A DNA stretch of 64,000 nt from VRUE01 sp963753585. Its GTDB lineage: Bacteria; Actinomycetota; Thermoleophilia; Solirubrobacterales; 70-9. The notes beneath the pieces are model-generated. The model was not told where the DNA came from. It did no database searches and was given only the letters and a program-made list of their open reading frames with translations. The position numbers and the translations under genes are program-made. Shown in pieces: positions 17,796 through 26,488 of this stretch (its first letter is position 1; every line of letters starts with the position of its first letter). The stretch covers positions 558,001 through 622,000 of the forward strand of contig CAVWCU010000001.1 in assembly GCA_963753585.1 (NCBI GenBank). The letters are read 5' to 3'.

Positions 17796-18596
17796 GTGCC
17801 GCGGCTCGCCGTCCTCGGACACCCGGTCGGCCACTCGCGCTCGCCCGCGATGCAGGGCGCGGCGCTGGCCGAGCTGGGGCTGGGGGGGGAGTGGAGCTAC
17901 GAGGCGATCGACGTCGCTCCGGACGCCTTCGAGGCGCGGGTGCGATCGATGCCGGGCGAAGGATTCGCCGGCGCCAACGTCACGGTGCCGCACAAGGCCG
18001 CGGCGCTCGCCCTCGCCGACGAGCTCTCCGAGACCGCCCGTGAGATCGGCGCCGCCAACACGCTGGTCTTCGCAGAGGACGAGATCCGCGCGGAGAACAC
18101 CGACGCCGAGGGGCTGCTGCGCGCGCTTCCGGGTTCGCCGGCCGGCAAGCGGGCGCTCGTGCTCGGCGCCGGTGGCGCCGCCCGCGCCGTCGTCTGGGCT
18201 CTGCTGCGCGAGGGCGCCCGGGTGGCCGTCTGGAACCGAACCGAGCTGCGCTCGCGCAACCTCTGCGCCGAACTGGGGGGCGACCCGGTCGCCGACCCGG
18301 AGCAGGGGACGTTCGAGGTGATCGTCAACTCCACCGCGGTCGGCCTTGGTGGCGAGGACCCGTTCGCGGAGCTGCCACTCGACCCGGGCGGCTTCGGCGC
18401 AGCTCAGGTCGTCGTCGACATGGTCTATGGCGCCGAGCCGACCGCACTGCTGGGCGGCGCCGAGGCTGCCGGCGCCACCGTCGTCGACGGTCTGGAGATC
18501 CTCGTCCAGCAGGGCGCCCTCTCCCTCGAGATCTGGACCGGCCGCAAGCCCCCCCTCGACACGATGCGCGCCGCCGCCCGTTCGATCCGCCGATAG
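17796..18596 (+). CDS. aroE: shikimate dehydrogenase
   Basis: 266 aa, NADP-dependent reduction of 3-dehydroshikimate. The N-terminal substrate site is GHPVGHSRSPAMQ, with the catalytic lysine and aspartate in NVTVPHKAAAL (about residues 60-70) and AANTL/NTDAEG. The nucleotide motif GAGGAARA is near residue 127. C-terminal DGLEILVQQGALSLEIWTG closes the active site. GTG start. First of four consecutive shikimate-pathway genes (aroE, aroC, aroKB, aroQ), which together cover five pathway steps. Confidence 0.95.
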   Translation: MPRLAVLGHPVGHSRSPAMQGAALAELGLGGEWSYEAIDVAPDAFEARVRSMPGEGFAGANVTVPHKAAALALADELSETAREIGAANTLVFAEDEIRAENTDAEGLLRALPGSPAGKRALVLGAGGAARAVVWALLREGARVAVWNRTELRSRNLCAELGGDPVADPEQGTFEVIVNSTAVGLGGEDPFAELPLDPGGFGAAQVVVDMVYGAEPTALLGGAEAAGATVVDGLEILVQQGALSLEIWTGRKPPLDTMRAAARSIRR

Positions 18597-18609
18597 CCTT
18601 GGCGGCCTG

Positions 18610-19776
18610 ATGAGCGGGTTTCGATTCACGACTGCGGGCGAGTCGCACGGGCCGGGGCTCGTCGCGATCGTCGAGGGAATGCCGGCAGGCCTCGAGCTCG
18701 ACCGCGAGGCGCTCGACCGCGACATGGCTCGCCGCCAGCTCGGCCATGGCCGCGGCGGGCGGATGAAGATCGAGACCGACGCCGTCGAGGTCCGCTCCGG
18801 CCTGCGCCACGGCCGCACGCTCGGCAGCCCGATCGCCGTCCTCGTCGCCAACCGCGACTACGCCAACTGGGAGGAGCGGATGAACCCCTGGCCGGTCGAG
18901 GCCGAGGTCGACGAGGTTCACCTGCCGCGGCCGGGGCACGCCGACCTGGTCGGCGCCCAGAAGTACGGGCACGAGGACATACGCAACGTCCTCGAGCGCG
19001 CCAGTGCCCGCGAGACCGCCGCCCGCGTGGCGGCCGGCTCGATCGCCCGCGGCTTTCTGGCAGCGCTCGGAGTCAGCGTCCACAGCCACGTGCTGCAGAT
19101 CGCCTCGGTCCTCGCCCCCGAGAAGCCCGATCTCGGCCCCGGCGACTTCGCCGACGTCGACGATGACCCCGTGCGCTGCCTCGACCCCGAGGCCAGCGCG
19201 GCGATGGTCGCGGAGATCAACCGCCTGCGCAAGGCAAACGAGAGCCTCGGCGGCAGCTTCGAGGTGCGCGCTTTTGGCCTCGTTCCCGGGCTCGGGTCTC
19301 ACATCTCCTGGGAAGACCGGCTCGACGGGCGCCTCGCCGGCGCCGTCGCCTCGATCCAGTCGGTCAAGGGAGTTGCGATCGGCGAAGCCTGGGACGTCGC
19401 CGGGCGGCCTGGATCGGAGGCTCATGACGAGATCTTCTGGTCGCAGGAGCGCGGCTACTACCGCGAGACGAACCACGCCGGTGGTCTCGAGGGCGGCATG
19501 ACCAACGGCCTGCCGCTCTCCGTGCGCGCGGCGATCAAGCCGATCTCCACGCTGACCAAGCCGCTGCGCTCGGTCGACACCGAGACAAAGGAGCCGGCGC
19601 AGGCGCTGCGCGAGCGCACCGACTCGACCGTGGTGCCCGCGGCCGCGGTCGTCGCCGAGGCGATGGTCTGCCTCGTCCTGGTCCGCGCCTACCGCGAGAA
19701 GTTCGGCGGCGACCACATCGACGACGTGCTCGCCGCAGTCGAGGCCTACAAGCAGCGCATCGACTTCCGGGGCTGA
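18610..19776 (+). CDS. aroC: chorismate synthase
   Basis: 388 aa, converts EPSP to chorismate using reduced FMN. Signature GESHGPGL is at residues 10-17, and the RASARETAARVAAG-type motif (here ERASARETAARVAAG) is near residue 127. The third signature RxxD appears in the LRSVDTETKEP segment. The ATG at 18610 is chosen, since the family N-terminus is MxxFRFTTAGESHG and longer frames upstream only overlap aroE. TAGCCT at 18594-18599 could be an internal promoter 10 nt upstream. Confidence 0.95.
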   Translation: MSGFRFTTAGESHGPGLVAIVEGMPAGLELDREALDRDMARRQLGHGRGGRMKIETDAVEVRSGLRHGRTLGSPIAVLVANRDYANWEERMNPWPVEAEVDEVHLPRPGHADLVGAQKYGHEDIRNVLERASARETAARVAAGSIARGFLAALGVSVHSHVLQIASVLAPEKPDLGPGDFADVDDDPVRCLDPEASAAMVAEINRLRKANESLGGSFEVRAFGLVPGLGSHISWEDRLDGRLAGAVASIQSVKGVAIGEAWDVAGRPGSEAHDEIFWSQERGYYRETNHAGGLEGGMTNGLPLSVRAAIKPISTLTKPLRSVDTETKEPAQALRERTDSTVVPAAAVVAEAMVCLVLVRAYREKFGGDHIDDVLAAVEAYKQRIDFRG

Positions 19777-19779
19777 GCG

Positions 19780-21309
19780 ATGAAGCCCGCCCTGGTCTTC
19801 ATCGGCTTCATGGGGGCTGGCAAGAGCACGGCGCTCGCTGCGGCGCGCGAGGCCGGGTTGGAGACGGTCGAGGTCGACGCGCTGATGGAGGAGGCGCTCG
19901 GCAAGCCGATCCGGGACGCCTTCGAGGAGGACGGCGAGGCCGCGTTCCGCGAGCGTGAGGCCGAGGTGGTCGGCGCGCTTCTGGAGCAGGCCGACGGCGG
20001 GGCGATCGCGCTCGGCGGCGGCAGCGTTCTCTCTGAGCGGGTCCGGGTGGCGCTGGACCGCCACGTGGTCGTCTGGCTCCAAGTCGAAGCCGCACAGGCC
20101 TGGGAGCGGATCGCCCGCAGCGACCGCCCGCTGGCGACGAGCGCCGATGACGTCGCGCGTCTTCTGGAAGAGCGGCTGCCGCACTACGAGGCCCTCGCCG
20201 ACGCGATCGTGCCGGCCGGGGAGCGCGAGATGATCGCCCGCGCGATGCCCTCGCTGCTGGCGCTTACGGAGCTGCCGGCGGGGACGAGGATGCTCTGGGC
20301 GGCGAGCGCCTCGGGGGAGTACCCGGTCTTCGTCGGGTCCGGCCTGCTCGGCAAGGGCGAGTGGCCCCTGCCCGGGCGTCGCTTCTGTGTCACCGACCGG
20401 ACCGTGGGGGCCCTCTACGCCGAGCCCCTCGAACCGTTCGTCGCCACGGTCGAAGTCGAGCCGGGGGAGTCGGCGAAGACGATGGCCGAGGCCGATCGGG
20501 TGCTGGGCGAGCTGGCCCGTGCCGGGATGACCCGCGAGGATCACGTGGTTGCCCTCGGCGGCGGCGTGGTCGGCGACCTGGCCGGCTTCTGCGCCCATGT
20601 CTACCAGCGCGGCGTTCCCGTGATTCAAGTGCCGACGACCCTGGTCGCCCAGGTCGACTCGGCCTACGGCGGCAAGACCGGAGTCGACCTGCCCGAGGGC
20701 AAGAACTACGCCGGCGCCTACCACCTGCCCGCGGCGGTCCTCGTCGACATCTCGACTCTGGTCAGCCTGTCGCGGGAGGAGCTCGCCGCCGGCTTCGTCG
20801 AGGTGTTGAAGACAGGACTGCTGGCCGGAGAGGAGCTCTGGGAGCGAGTGCGCTCGATCGATCCAATCGAGCCCGGCGATCTCGGCGACCTGATCTTCGC
20901 CTGCGCCCGCCACAAGTGCGAGATCGTCGCAGCCGACGAGCGCGACGCCGGTTTGCGCCAGGTGCTCAATCTCGGCCACACGGTCGGCCACGCGATCGAG
21001 GCCGCGAGCGGCTACGGGCGTTACCGCCACGGCGAGGCGGTCGGACTCGGTCTGCTGGCGGCGCTGCGGCTCTCCGGCGCGGACGAGCTACGCGAGGAGG
21101 TCGAGTCGGTCCTGCGCCGCCACGACTTGCCGGTCGCCCTCGACCCCGGGGTCGGCGTGGATGAGACGCTTGTCGCGCTGGGGCGAGACAAGAAGCGCAT
21201 CGCGGCGGGCGTCGGCTTCGTCCTCCTCTCCGAGCCCGGCAAACCCCGCACGGGCGAGCTGGTCGATCCGGCTAAGGTCCGCGCAGCCGTGGAGGAGCTG
21301 ATCCAGTGA
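19780..21309 (+). CDS. aroKB: bifunctional shikimate kinase / 3-dehydroquinate synthase
   Basis: 509 aa fusion. Residues 1-165 are shikimate kinase: P-loop GFMGAGKST (8-16), VEVDALMEE, and the GGGSVL shikimate-binding turn. Residues about 175-509 are dehydroquinate synthase: GGGVVGDLAGF, the QVPTTLVAQVDSAYGGKTGVDL core, the SREELAAGFVEVLKTG segment, and the zinc ligands in LNLGHTVGHAIE and YRHGEAVGLG. The two enzymes catalyse non-consecutive steps. Such fusions are known in several actinobacteria. Overlaps aroQ by 4 nt (GTGA). Confidence 0.95.
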   Translation: MKPALVFIGFMGAGKSTALAAAREAGLETVEVDALMEEALGKPIRDAFEEDGEAAFREREAEVVGALLEQADGGAIALGGGSVLSERVRVALDRHVVVWLQVEAAQAWERIARSDRPLATSADDVARLLEERLPHYEALADAIVPAGEREMIARAMPSLLALTELPAGTRMLWAASASGEYPVFVGSGLLGKGEWPLPGRRFCVTDRTVGALYAEPLEPFVATVEVEPGESAKTMAEADRVLGELARAGMTREDHVVALGGGVVGDLAGFCAHVYQRGVPVIQVPTTLVAQVDSAYGGKTGVDLPEGKNYAGAYHLPAAVLVDISTLVSLSREELAAGFVEVLKTGLLAGEELWERVRSIDPIEPGDLGDLIFACARHKCEIVAADERDAGLRQVLNLGHTVGHAIEAASGYGRYRHGEAVGLGLLAALRLSGADELREEVESVLRRHDLPVALDPGVGVDETLVALGRDKKRIAAGVGFVLLSEPGKPRTGELVDPAKVRAAVEELIQ

Positions 21310-21764
21310 CCACCGCCCACAACCGCGTCGCCGTCTTGCACGGCGTCAACTTCGACATCCTCGAGCGCCGCGACCCCGAGGTCTACGGCGGGCTCTCGCT
21401 CTCAGAACTGGAGCGGAAGATCGGTGGCTGGGCACGCGAGCTCGGCCTGGAAGCGATCTTCTTCCAGACCAACTCCGAGGGTGAGTTCGTCGAGTACCTG
21501 CACCGGGTGCCGGAGCTGGCCGACGCCACGCTCGTCAACGCCGGCGCCTGGTCGCACTACAGCCGGGCGATCGCCGACGCGCTGGACGTCGCCCGCCTGC
21601 CCGCGGTCGAGGTCCACCTCTCCGACGTCGAGGCTCGCGACGAGTGGCGCAAGCTCTCCGTCTTCGACGGTCTGGTCCTGGCGAAGATCTTCGGCAAGGG
21701 CCCCGATGGCTACCGCGACGCGCTCGAGCTGCTCGCGGCCGAGCTCGGCGCGGGCACCGCTTGA
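21306..21764 (+). CDS. aroQ: type II 3-dehydroquinate dehydratase, divergent
   Basis: 152 aa, trans-dehydration of 3-dehydroquinate. The catalytic tyrosine is in RDPEVYGG (about Y27), the active-site histidine in VEVHLSDVEARDE (about 102), and the tNSEGEFV and NAGAWSHYSRA segments match the family. It differs from the consensus at the start (LHGVNFDILERR instead of LNGPNLNLLG) and has GAWSH for GAYTH, so it is a diverged member. Activity is still likely given its place directly after aroKB. GTG start overlaps the upstream stop; its own stop overlaps the next ATG (TGATG). Confidence 0.88.
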   Translation: MTTAHNRVAVLHGVNFDILERRDPEVYGGLSLSELERKIGGWARELGLEAIFFQTNSEGEFVEYLHRVPELADATLVNAGAWSHYSRAIADALDVARLPAVEVHLSDVEARDEWRKLSVFDGLVLAKIFGKGPDGYRDALELLAAELGAGTA

Positions 21765-22822
21765 TGCAGGCTCGCGGCGACCGTCTCGCCACCCTCGTGG
21801 CCGAGCGTGAGCTGGACCGGCTGCTCGTCACCGACCTGGTCAACGTTCGTTACCTGACCGGCTTCGGCGGCACCAACGGGGCCTGCGTCTGCGGTGGCGA
21901 GGCGCGCCTCTTCTTCACCGACTTCCGCTACACCGAGCGCGCCGAGGCAGAGGTCGACGGCTGGGAGGTGATCACGGTCAAGGACGACTGGCTCGGCGGG
22001 ATCGCCGCCCACCTGGCGGGGCGGACCGGCTTCGAGGACCAGCAGATGGCCGTCCGCACGCTGGGGAAACTGGAGGAGAAGCTTCCCGACGGCGTCACCC
22101 TGGAGGGAGCGGGGGGGACGGTCGAGAAGCTGCGCCGGGTCAAGGACGACGCCGAGCTGGCCGCGATCGCCGCCGCCTCCGAGCTTGCCGATGAGATCTG
22201 GCGCCGGGCGCTGGAGCGCGGCCTCGCCGGGCGCAGCGAGCTCGACGTCGCCCGCGCTGCCGAAGCCCGCATGCGCGAGCTGGGGGCGGAACCGTCCTTC
22301 TCGGCGATCGTCGCCGCCGGTCCAAACGGTGCCCTGCCGCACGCCGAGCCCGGTGAGCGCGAGATCGGCCGCGGCGAGCTGGTCGTCTTCGACATGGGGG
22401 CGAAGCTCGACGGGTACTGCTCCGACGGCACCCGCACCTTCGCCACCGGAGAGCCCGGTGAGCGCGCCCGCGAGGTATACGAGGTCGTGCGCGAGGCGCA
22501 AGAGGCGGCGCTCGGTGCCGTCCGCGCCGGCGCATCCGCCGAGGCGGTCGACGCCGTCGCCCGCGAGCGGATCGCAGCCGCCGGGCACGGCGAGCGGTTC
22601 GGCCACGGCCTCGGCCACGGGGTCGGTCTCGAGGTGCACGAGGAGCCGCGCGTCTCGCCGCGCTCGGAGGACGTGCTCGAAGCCGGTGAGGTGGTGACGG
22701 TCGAGCCCGGGATCTACCTACCCGGCGAGCTCGGTGTGAGGATCGAGGACCTGGTCGTCGTCACCTCGGACGGCTACCGCAACCTCAGTGGCCTACCCAA
22801 GGAGCTGCAGCTAGTCGAGTAG
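21764..22822 (+). CDS. pepQ: M24 family Xaa-Pro peptidase
   Basis: 352 aa pita-bread metallopeptidase, aminopeptidase P or prolidase type. An N-terminal creatinase-like domain (1-130) precedes the catalytic domain. Metal ligands are visible as D in VVFDMGAKLDGYCSDGTRTF (two aspartates), H in GLGHGVGLEVHE, E in VTVEPGIYLPG and E in VRIEDLVVV. The start at 21764 is chosen as it overlaps the aroQ stop by one base. Such a peptidase followed by efp is a common bacterial order; here a GGDEF gene and three others intervene. Confidence 0.92.
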   Translation: MQARGDRLATLVAERELDRLLVTDLVNVRYLTGFGGTNGACVCGGEARLFFTDFRYTERAEAEVDGWEVITVKDDWLGGIAAHLAGRTGFEDQQMAVRTLGKLEEKLPDGVTLEGAGGTVEKLRRVKDDAELAAIAAASELADEIWRRALERGLAGRSELDVARAAEARMRELGAEPSFSAIVAAGPNGALPHAEPGEREIGRGELVVFDMGAKLDGYCSDGTRTFATGEPGERAREVYEVVREAQEAALGAVRAGASAEAVDAVARERIAAAGHGERFGHGLGHGVGLEVHEEPRVSPRSEDVLEAGEVVTVEPGIYLPGELGVRIEDLVVVTSDGYRNLSGLPKELQLVE

Positions 22823-22844
22823 CGCGGTATCGCGAATGCAAAGT

Positions 22845-22872
22845 TAAGCGCCGAGAGGCCAGGGGTCGATAG
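22845..22872 (+). promoter_or_regulatory. possible sigma28/WhiG-type promoter of the GGDEF gene
   Basis: TAAG at 22845-22848, 16 bp, then GTCGATAG at 22865-22872. This resembles the TAAA-N(15/16)-GCCGATAA consensus of FliA/SigD/WhiG sigma factors. The -10 element ends 6 nt before the GTG at 22879, so the transcript would be leaderless. Confidence 0.35.
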
Positions 22873-22878
22873 CCGGTC

Positions 22879-23967
22879 GTGGCAACGATCTCAAGCAGGC
22901 TTCGCGAGGCGCTCACCGGCCCCGAGTACGACTCGGGCGATTCGGTTGAGTCGCTGGCGGCGATTCGTGCGGAGGCACGCCGTGAGCGCCTGCTCGACAT
23001 GGAGCAGCGGGTGCGACGCTACCGCGCCGCCTGCTTCGCGATCCTGGCCCTGGCGCTCGCCTCGGCTGGGCCCACGGTCGGCTGGCTGTGGCTGCCGCCA
23101 CTCGCCGCCGGCTTCTGTGGCTTCGCTGTCGCCGACCACTTCATGCAGGCAAGCCGCCATCCCTGGCTTTGGGTGGCGGGGGCCTGGGGGGCACTGTCGC
23201 TGCTGCTCGCCGGCGCGGTGATCGCGACCGGTGGCCCGACCAGCCCGGCGCTGATGTGGTTCGCGCTGCCGGCCGTCACCCTCGGGGCCCGCTTCGAGCC
23301 CTGGGGGATGGTCGTCGGCACCGCCTATCTGCTCACCGTCTTCCTCATCAGCACGGTAGCCGTCGATCCTGCCGGCGCCGCCGAGCACAGTCAGACGCTG
23401 ATCGCGGCTACGGCGTTGATTCTCAGCACGGTGGTCCTCTCCGGCGCCCTGGTCGAGTCCGACCGCGCCCACCGACGCCGCTCGACCCTCGACCCGCTGA
23501 CCGGTCTCTTCAACCGCAACGCGCTCGAGCAACGCCTTGCCGACCTCGACGGCCAGCCAAGCAACGAAAGGGACGGGCTCTCACACGCTCTGCTGCTCTG
23601 CGACCTCGATCACTTCAAGCGGGTCAACGACCAGCTCGGACACGCCGCCGGCGACAAGGTCCTGCAGGACGTTGCCTACACGATGCGCTCCGTTCTGCGC
23701 GCCGGCGACTCGATCTACAGGATCGGTGGCGAGGAGATCCTCGTCGTCCTGCCCGGCGCCAGCAAGAAGGACGCGATCTCGGTCGCCGAGCGCCTGCGCA
23801 AGGCGGTGCGCGAGCGCCGCCCGGTCGGGGTGGGGGTGACGATCAGCATCGGTGTTGCGGTCTCCAAATCGGGCGTGGTCAACACCGACGACCTGGTCGC
23901 CAGGGCCGACGCCGCTCTCTACTCGGCGAAGGCGAACGGCCGCGACATGGTCTTCATGTCGAACTGA
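22879..23967 (+). CDS. membrane diguanylate cyclase (GGDEF)
   Basis: 362 aa. An N-terminal cytosolic stretch (about 1-47) is followed by roughly six hydrophobic segments (48-195) and a C-terminal GGDEF domain (about 207-362). The active-site signature is GGEEI at 283-287, a tolerated GGEEF variant, with the RAGD product-inhibition I-site at 274-277. The DHFKRVND metal and substrate segment is intact. It should make c-di-GMP and be feedback inhibited. The membrane part resembles small sensor modules without a recognised ligand. GTG start. It stands between pepQ and a minus-strand peptidase and has its own promoter. Confidence 0.9.
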   Translation: MATISSRLREALTGPEYDSGDSVESLAAIRAEARRERLLDMEQRVRRYRAACFAILALALASAGPTVGWLWLPPLAAGFCGFAVADHFMQASRHPWLWVAGAWGALSLLLAGAVIATGGPTSPALMWFALPAVTLGARFEPWGMVVGTAYLLTVFLISTVAVDPAGAAEHSQTLIAATALILSTVVLSGALVESDRAHRRRSTLDPLTGLFNRNALEQRLADLDGQPSNERDGLSHALLLCDLDHFKRVNDQLGHAAGDKVLQDVAYTMRSVLRAGDSIYRIGGEEILVVLPGASKKDAISVAERLRKAVRERRPVGVGVTISIGVAVSKSGVVNTDDLVARADAALYSAKANGRDMVFMSN

Positions 23968-23970
23968 CGG

Positions 23971-25020
23971 CTAGCGGCTGAGGTCGATGCTGTCGTCGAT
24001 ACGCGCCGCGAAGGCCGCGATCAGCTCGACGGTCGCCTCGACGTCGGCCAGGTCGACCATCTCGACCGGGGAGTGCATGTAGCGCAGCGGGATCTCGACG
24101 AGGCCCGTGGGGATGCCCGAGCGGGCGAACTGGACGGCGTCGGCGTCGGTGCCGGTCGAGTTGCCGGAGGCGCCGAGCGTGTGCTCGATCCCGGCCTCCT
24201 CGGCGGTCTCGACCAGGAGCTCGAAGACCTTGGGGGAGAGGGTGGCGCCGCGGAAGATCACCGGCCCGGAGCCGAGCGTGTGGGTGCCTAGCTCCTTCTC
24301 GTCGACGCCGGGCGCGTCGGTGGCGTGGGTGACGTCGACGACGACGGCAAGGTCCGGTTTCACGGCGAAGGCAGAGGTGCGGGCGCCGAAGAGGCCGATC
24401 TCCTCCTGTACGGCGGCGATCGCCGCGAAGCTGCCGCTCAGCGAGCCGCGCTCATGACAGCGGCGCAGTGCCTCCAGCGCGACGTAGGCGCCGAGCCGGT
24501 TGTCCATCGAGCGGGAGACGACGCGAGAGCCGGCGAGGCGCCGGGGCTCGCTAGCGATCACGACCGGGTCGCCGACCCTGACCAGCTTGGCGGCCTCCTC
24601 GCGATCGGCGGCGCCGACGTCGATGTGCAGCCCCTTCAGCTCGACCACCTTCTTGCGCGCGTCGGCGTCGAGCAGGTGCAGCGGCTTGCGTCCGATGACC
24701 CCGAGCACCGGGCCGTTCGGGCCCTGGACCTCGACCCGCTGCCCTACCAGGATCTGCGGGTCCCAGCCTCCGATCGGCGCGAACCAGAGGAAGCCCTTCT
24801 CGTCGACGTGGCGGACGACCAGGCCGATCTCGTCGATGTGGCCGACTACGGCCAGGAGCGGCGAAGCCTCGCCGATGCGGGCGACGGAGGAGCCGATGCC
24901 GTCGGTCGAGAGCGAGGCGAAGGAGGCCTCCTCGCGCCAGGCGGCGGCCGCGGGCGTCTCGTATCCCGAGGGGGCGGGGACGCGAAGGAGCTTGTCGAGC
25001 AATCCGGGGGTCTCGCTCAC
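23971..25020 (-). CDS. M42 family metallopeptidase (glutamyl aminopeptidase-like)
   Basis: 349 aa. Di-metal site residues typical of M42: H in VVGHIDEIG, D in RSMDNRLGAY, EE in VQEEIGLFG, D in VDVTHATD, and the final H in RYMHSPVEM. Such enzymes form dodecameric tetrahedral aminopeptidases in the cytosol. The GTG at 25020 is preferred because the frame further upstream is not family-like and overlaps the divergent SDR gene. Convergent with the GGDEF gene (3-nt gap). Confidence 0.9.
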   Translation of the reverse strand: MSETPGLLDKLLRVPAPSGYETPAAAAWREEASFASLSTDGIGSSVARIGEASPLLAVVGHIDEIGLVVRHVDEKGFLWFAPIGGWDPQILVGQRVEVQGPNGPVLGVIGRKPLHLLDADARKKVVELKGLHIDVGAADREEAAKLVRVGDPVVIASEPRRLAGSRVVSRSMDNRLGAYVALEALRRCHERGSLSGSFAAIAAVQEEIGLFGARTSAFAVKPDLAVVVDVTHATDAPGVDEKELGTHTLGSGPVIFRGATLSPKVFELLVETAEEAGIEHTLGASGNSTGTDADAVQFARSGIPTGLVEIPLRYMHSPVEMVDLADVEATVELIAAFAARIDDSIDLSR

Positions 25021-25056
25021 GAGGGCGGCAGTATGTCGGTTCGAACAGACGTCCGC

Positions 25057-25085
25057 TTTAAGGCTCTGAGCGAATTGAATAGCGT
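25057..25085 (+). promoter_or_regulatory. promoter of SDR gene, leaderless type
   Basis: TTTAAG at 25057-25062, 17 bp, TAGCGT at 25080-25085, ending 7 nt before the GTG at 25093. Confidence 0.45.
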
Positions 25086-25092
25086 TGGCGCC

Positions 25093-25896
25093 GTGAACGC
25101 GAACGGCACCGTCGCCCTGATCACCGGCGCCTCCAGCGGCATCGGCGAGGCCGCGGCGCGGCGGCTCGCCCGCGAGCCCGGCATGGAGCTGATCCTCGTC
25201 GCGCGGCGCGAGGAGCGTCTGCGGGCTCTCGCCGAGTCGCTGCCCTGCAAGGCCACCTACGTCGCCGTGGACCTGACCGGTGCCGACGCGCCTGAGCGCG
25301 TCCGCGCCCACGTCTCCGAGCACGGGGGCCGGTTGACGCTGCTGGTCAACAACGCCGGCGCCGCCTGGCGCGGCGCCTTCGGCGAGGGCGGCTACGCCAA
25401 CGTCCACCGCAACATGGAGCTCAACTTCGACGCCGTCGTCCGCCTCACCGAGGCCCTGCTGCCGGCGCTGCGCGCCTCGGCGCCCAGCTCGATCGTCAAC
25501 ATCGCCAGCACCGCCGGTCGCGTGGCCCGCGCCGGAACCGGCTCCTACTCGGCCAGCAAGTTCGCGCTGATCGGCTGGACCGACTCGCTCTACGCCGAGG
25601 AGCGCTCCAACGGGGTCCACGTCGGCCTCGTCCTTCCCGGCTTCATCGCCACCGAGGGCTTCCCGGCGACCGAGCTGCGCGAGAAAGCGCTGACCCGCTG
25701 GATCGTCTCCAGGCCCGAGCGGGTCGCCGAGGCGATCGTCCAGACCGGGCTTCGGGGCAAGGCCGAGCGCTACGTGCCACGGGCGTACGCGCTCGCCGCT
25801 GTGTTCCGCATCCTCACGCCCGGCCTTGTGCGCCGGGTTCTCGCCGGTGGCTCCGCGGCGAGGTTGACCACGACCACCGCGGCCGAAGCCGAGTAG
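25093..25896 (+). CDS. short-chain dehydrogenase/reductase
   Basis: 267 aa classical SDR. Cofactor motif TGASSGIG is at about residues 11-18, NNAG near 89, and catalytic S in NIASTAG, Y and K in YSASKFAL (about 152-156). The C-terminal tail (about 220-267) is longer than minimal, hydrophobic and basic, as in SDRs associated with lipid or membrane substrates. The GTG at 25093 is chosen from the promoter position. Substrate unknown. Divergent from the M42 peptidase with a short shared promoter region. Confidence 0.88.
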   Translation: MNANGTVALITGASSGIGEAAARRLAREPGMELILVARREERLRALAESLPCKATYVAVDLTGADAPERVRAHVSEHGGRLTLLVNNAGAAWRGAFGEGGYANVHRNMELNFDAVVRLTEALLPALRASAPSSIVNIASTAGRVARAGTGSYSASKFALIGWTDSLYAEERSNGVHVGLVLPGFIATEGFPATELREKALTRWIVSRPERVAEAIVQTGLRGKAERYVPRAYALAAVFRILTPGLVRRVLAGGSAARLTTTTAAEAE

Positions 25897-25927
25897 TACC
25901 GCCAGGCTTGCGGTCGGCGCCCGGCGC

Positions 25928-26416
25928 TCAGGTGAAGCGGGAGGGCGTGATCCGGCAGTAGCGGAATTCGAAGGCGAAGCTGACGTTGTTGGCCGCGTTG
26001 GCACTGCGTTCGACCCGGATCCGTTCGTGCGCGGCGCGGATCCTGTCCTCGGCCTTCAGCGCCTTGCCCAGGCCGCGAAGGTTCGCCTGCACGATCCTCA
26101 GGTGATCGAGCCACCTCGACAGCCGTGCGTCGTCTTCAGGTGGGCGGGGCACCGCGGAGAGCTTGTCGACGGTCGAGCCGAACGCAGCCGAGGCATGGAT
26201 GAACTGCGCGCCGGCCTCCTTCAGCTTGCCGTTCCGTGCCTTGGCCTGGACGTTCTTGAGGATCCGTTTGTTGGCGATCGTGTTCGCTTCGCAGATCGGC
26301 TCGACCTGCGAGACGTATTCGGCCCGGCTCGGGCCTGTTTCCTCCGCTACGGCCGCGCCGACGATCAGCAGCGTCGCGGCGCCGGCCAACAGGCTTATTC
26401 GAGCAGACACTCCCAT
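25928..26416 (-). CDS. secreted protein of unknown function
   Basis: 162 aa. A signal peptide is clear: basic start, hydrophobic core about residues 6-23, and an AVAEE cleavage region. The mature part is helical and charged, with only two cysteines, in EPICEANT near the start and FRYCRI near the end, suggesting a disulfide. The EYVSQVEPICEANT opening resembles a group of unnamed extracytoplasmic proteins that I associate with Thermoleophilia. Convergent with the SDR gene. Confidence 0.7.
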   Translation of the reverse strand: MGVSARISLLAGAATLLIVGAAVAEETGPSRAEYVSQVEPICEANTIANKRILKNVQAKARNGKLKEAGAQFIHASAAFGSTVDKLSAVPRPPEDDARLSRWLDHLRIVQANLRGLGKALKAEDRIRAAHERIRVERSANAANNVSFAFEFRYCRITPSRFT

Positions 26417-26474
26417 TCCCAGGTCACCAAGCTTACGGCCCGCCGGCGACGGCGCCCGCTTCCAGTGTCCTGAC

Positions 26475-26480
26475 TAGGAT
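26475..26480 (+). promoter_or_regulatory. -10 box, near-leaderless
   Basis: TAGGAT ends 8 nt before the GTG start of efp at 26489. Confidence 0.35.
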
Positions 26481-26488
26481 TCGCCGCC

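Noticed and set aside
18325..21030. A 901-codon minus-strand frame opposite aroE, aroC and aroKB
   Set aside because: Antisense shadow of well-supported genes; composition is typical of reversed high-GC codons and no domain is recognisable.
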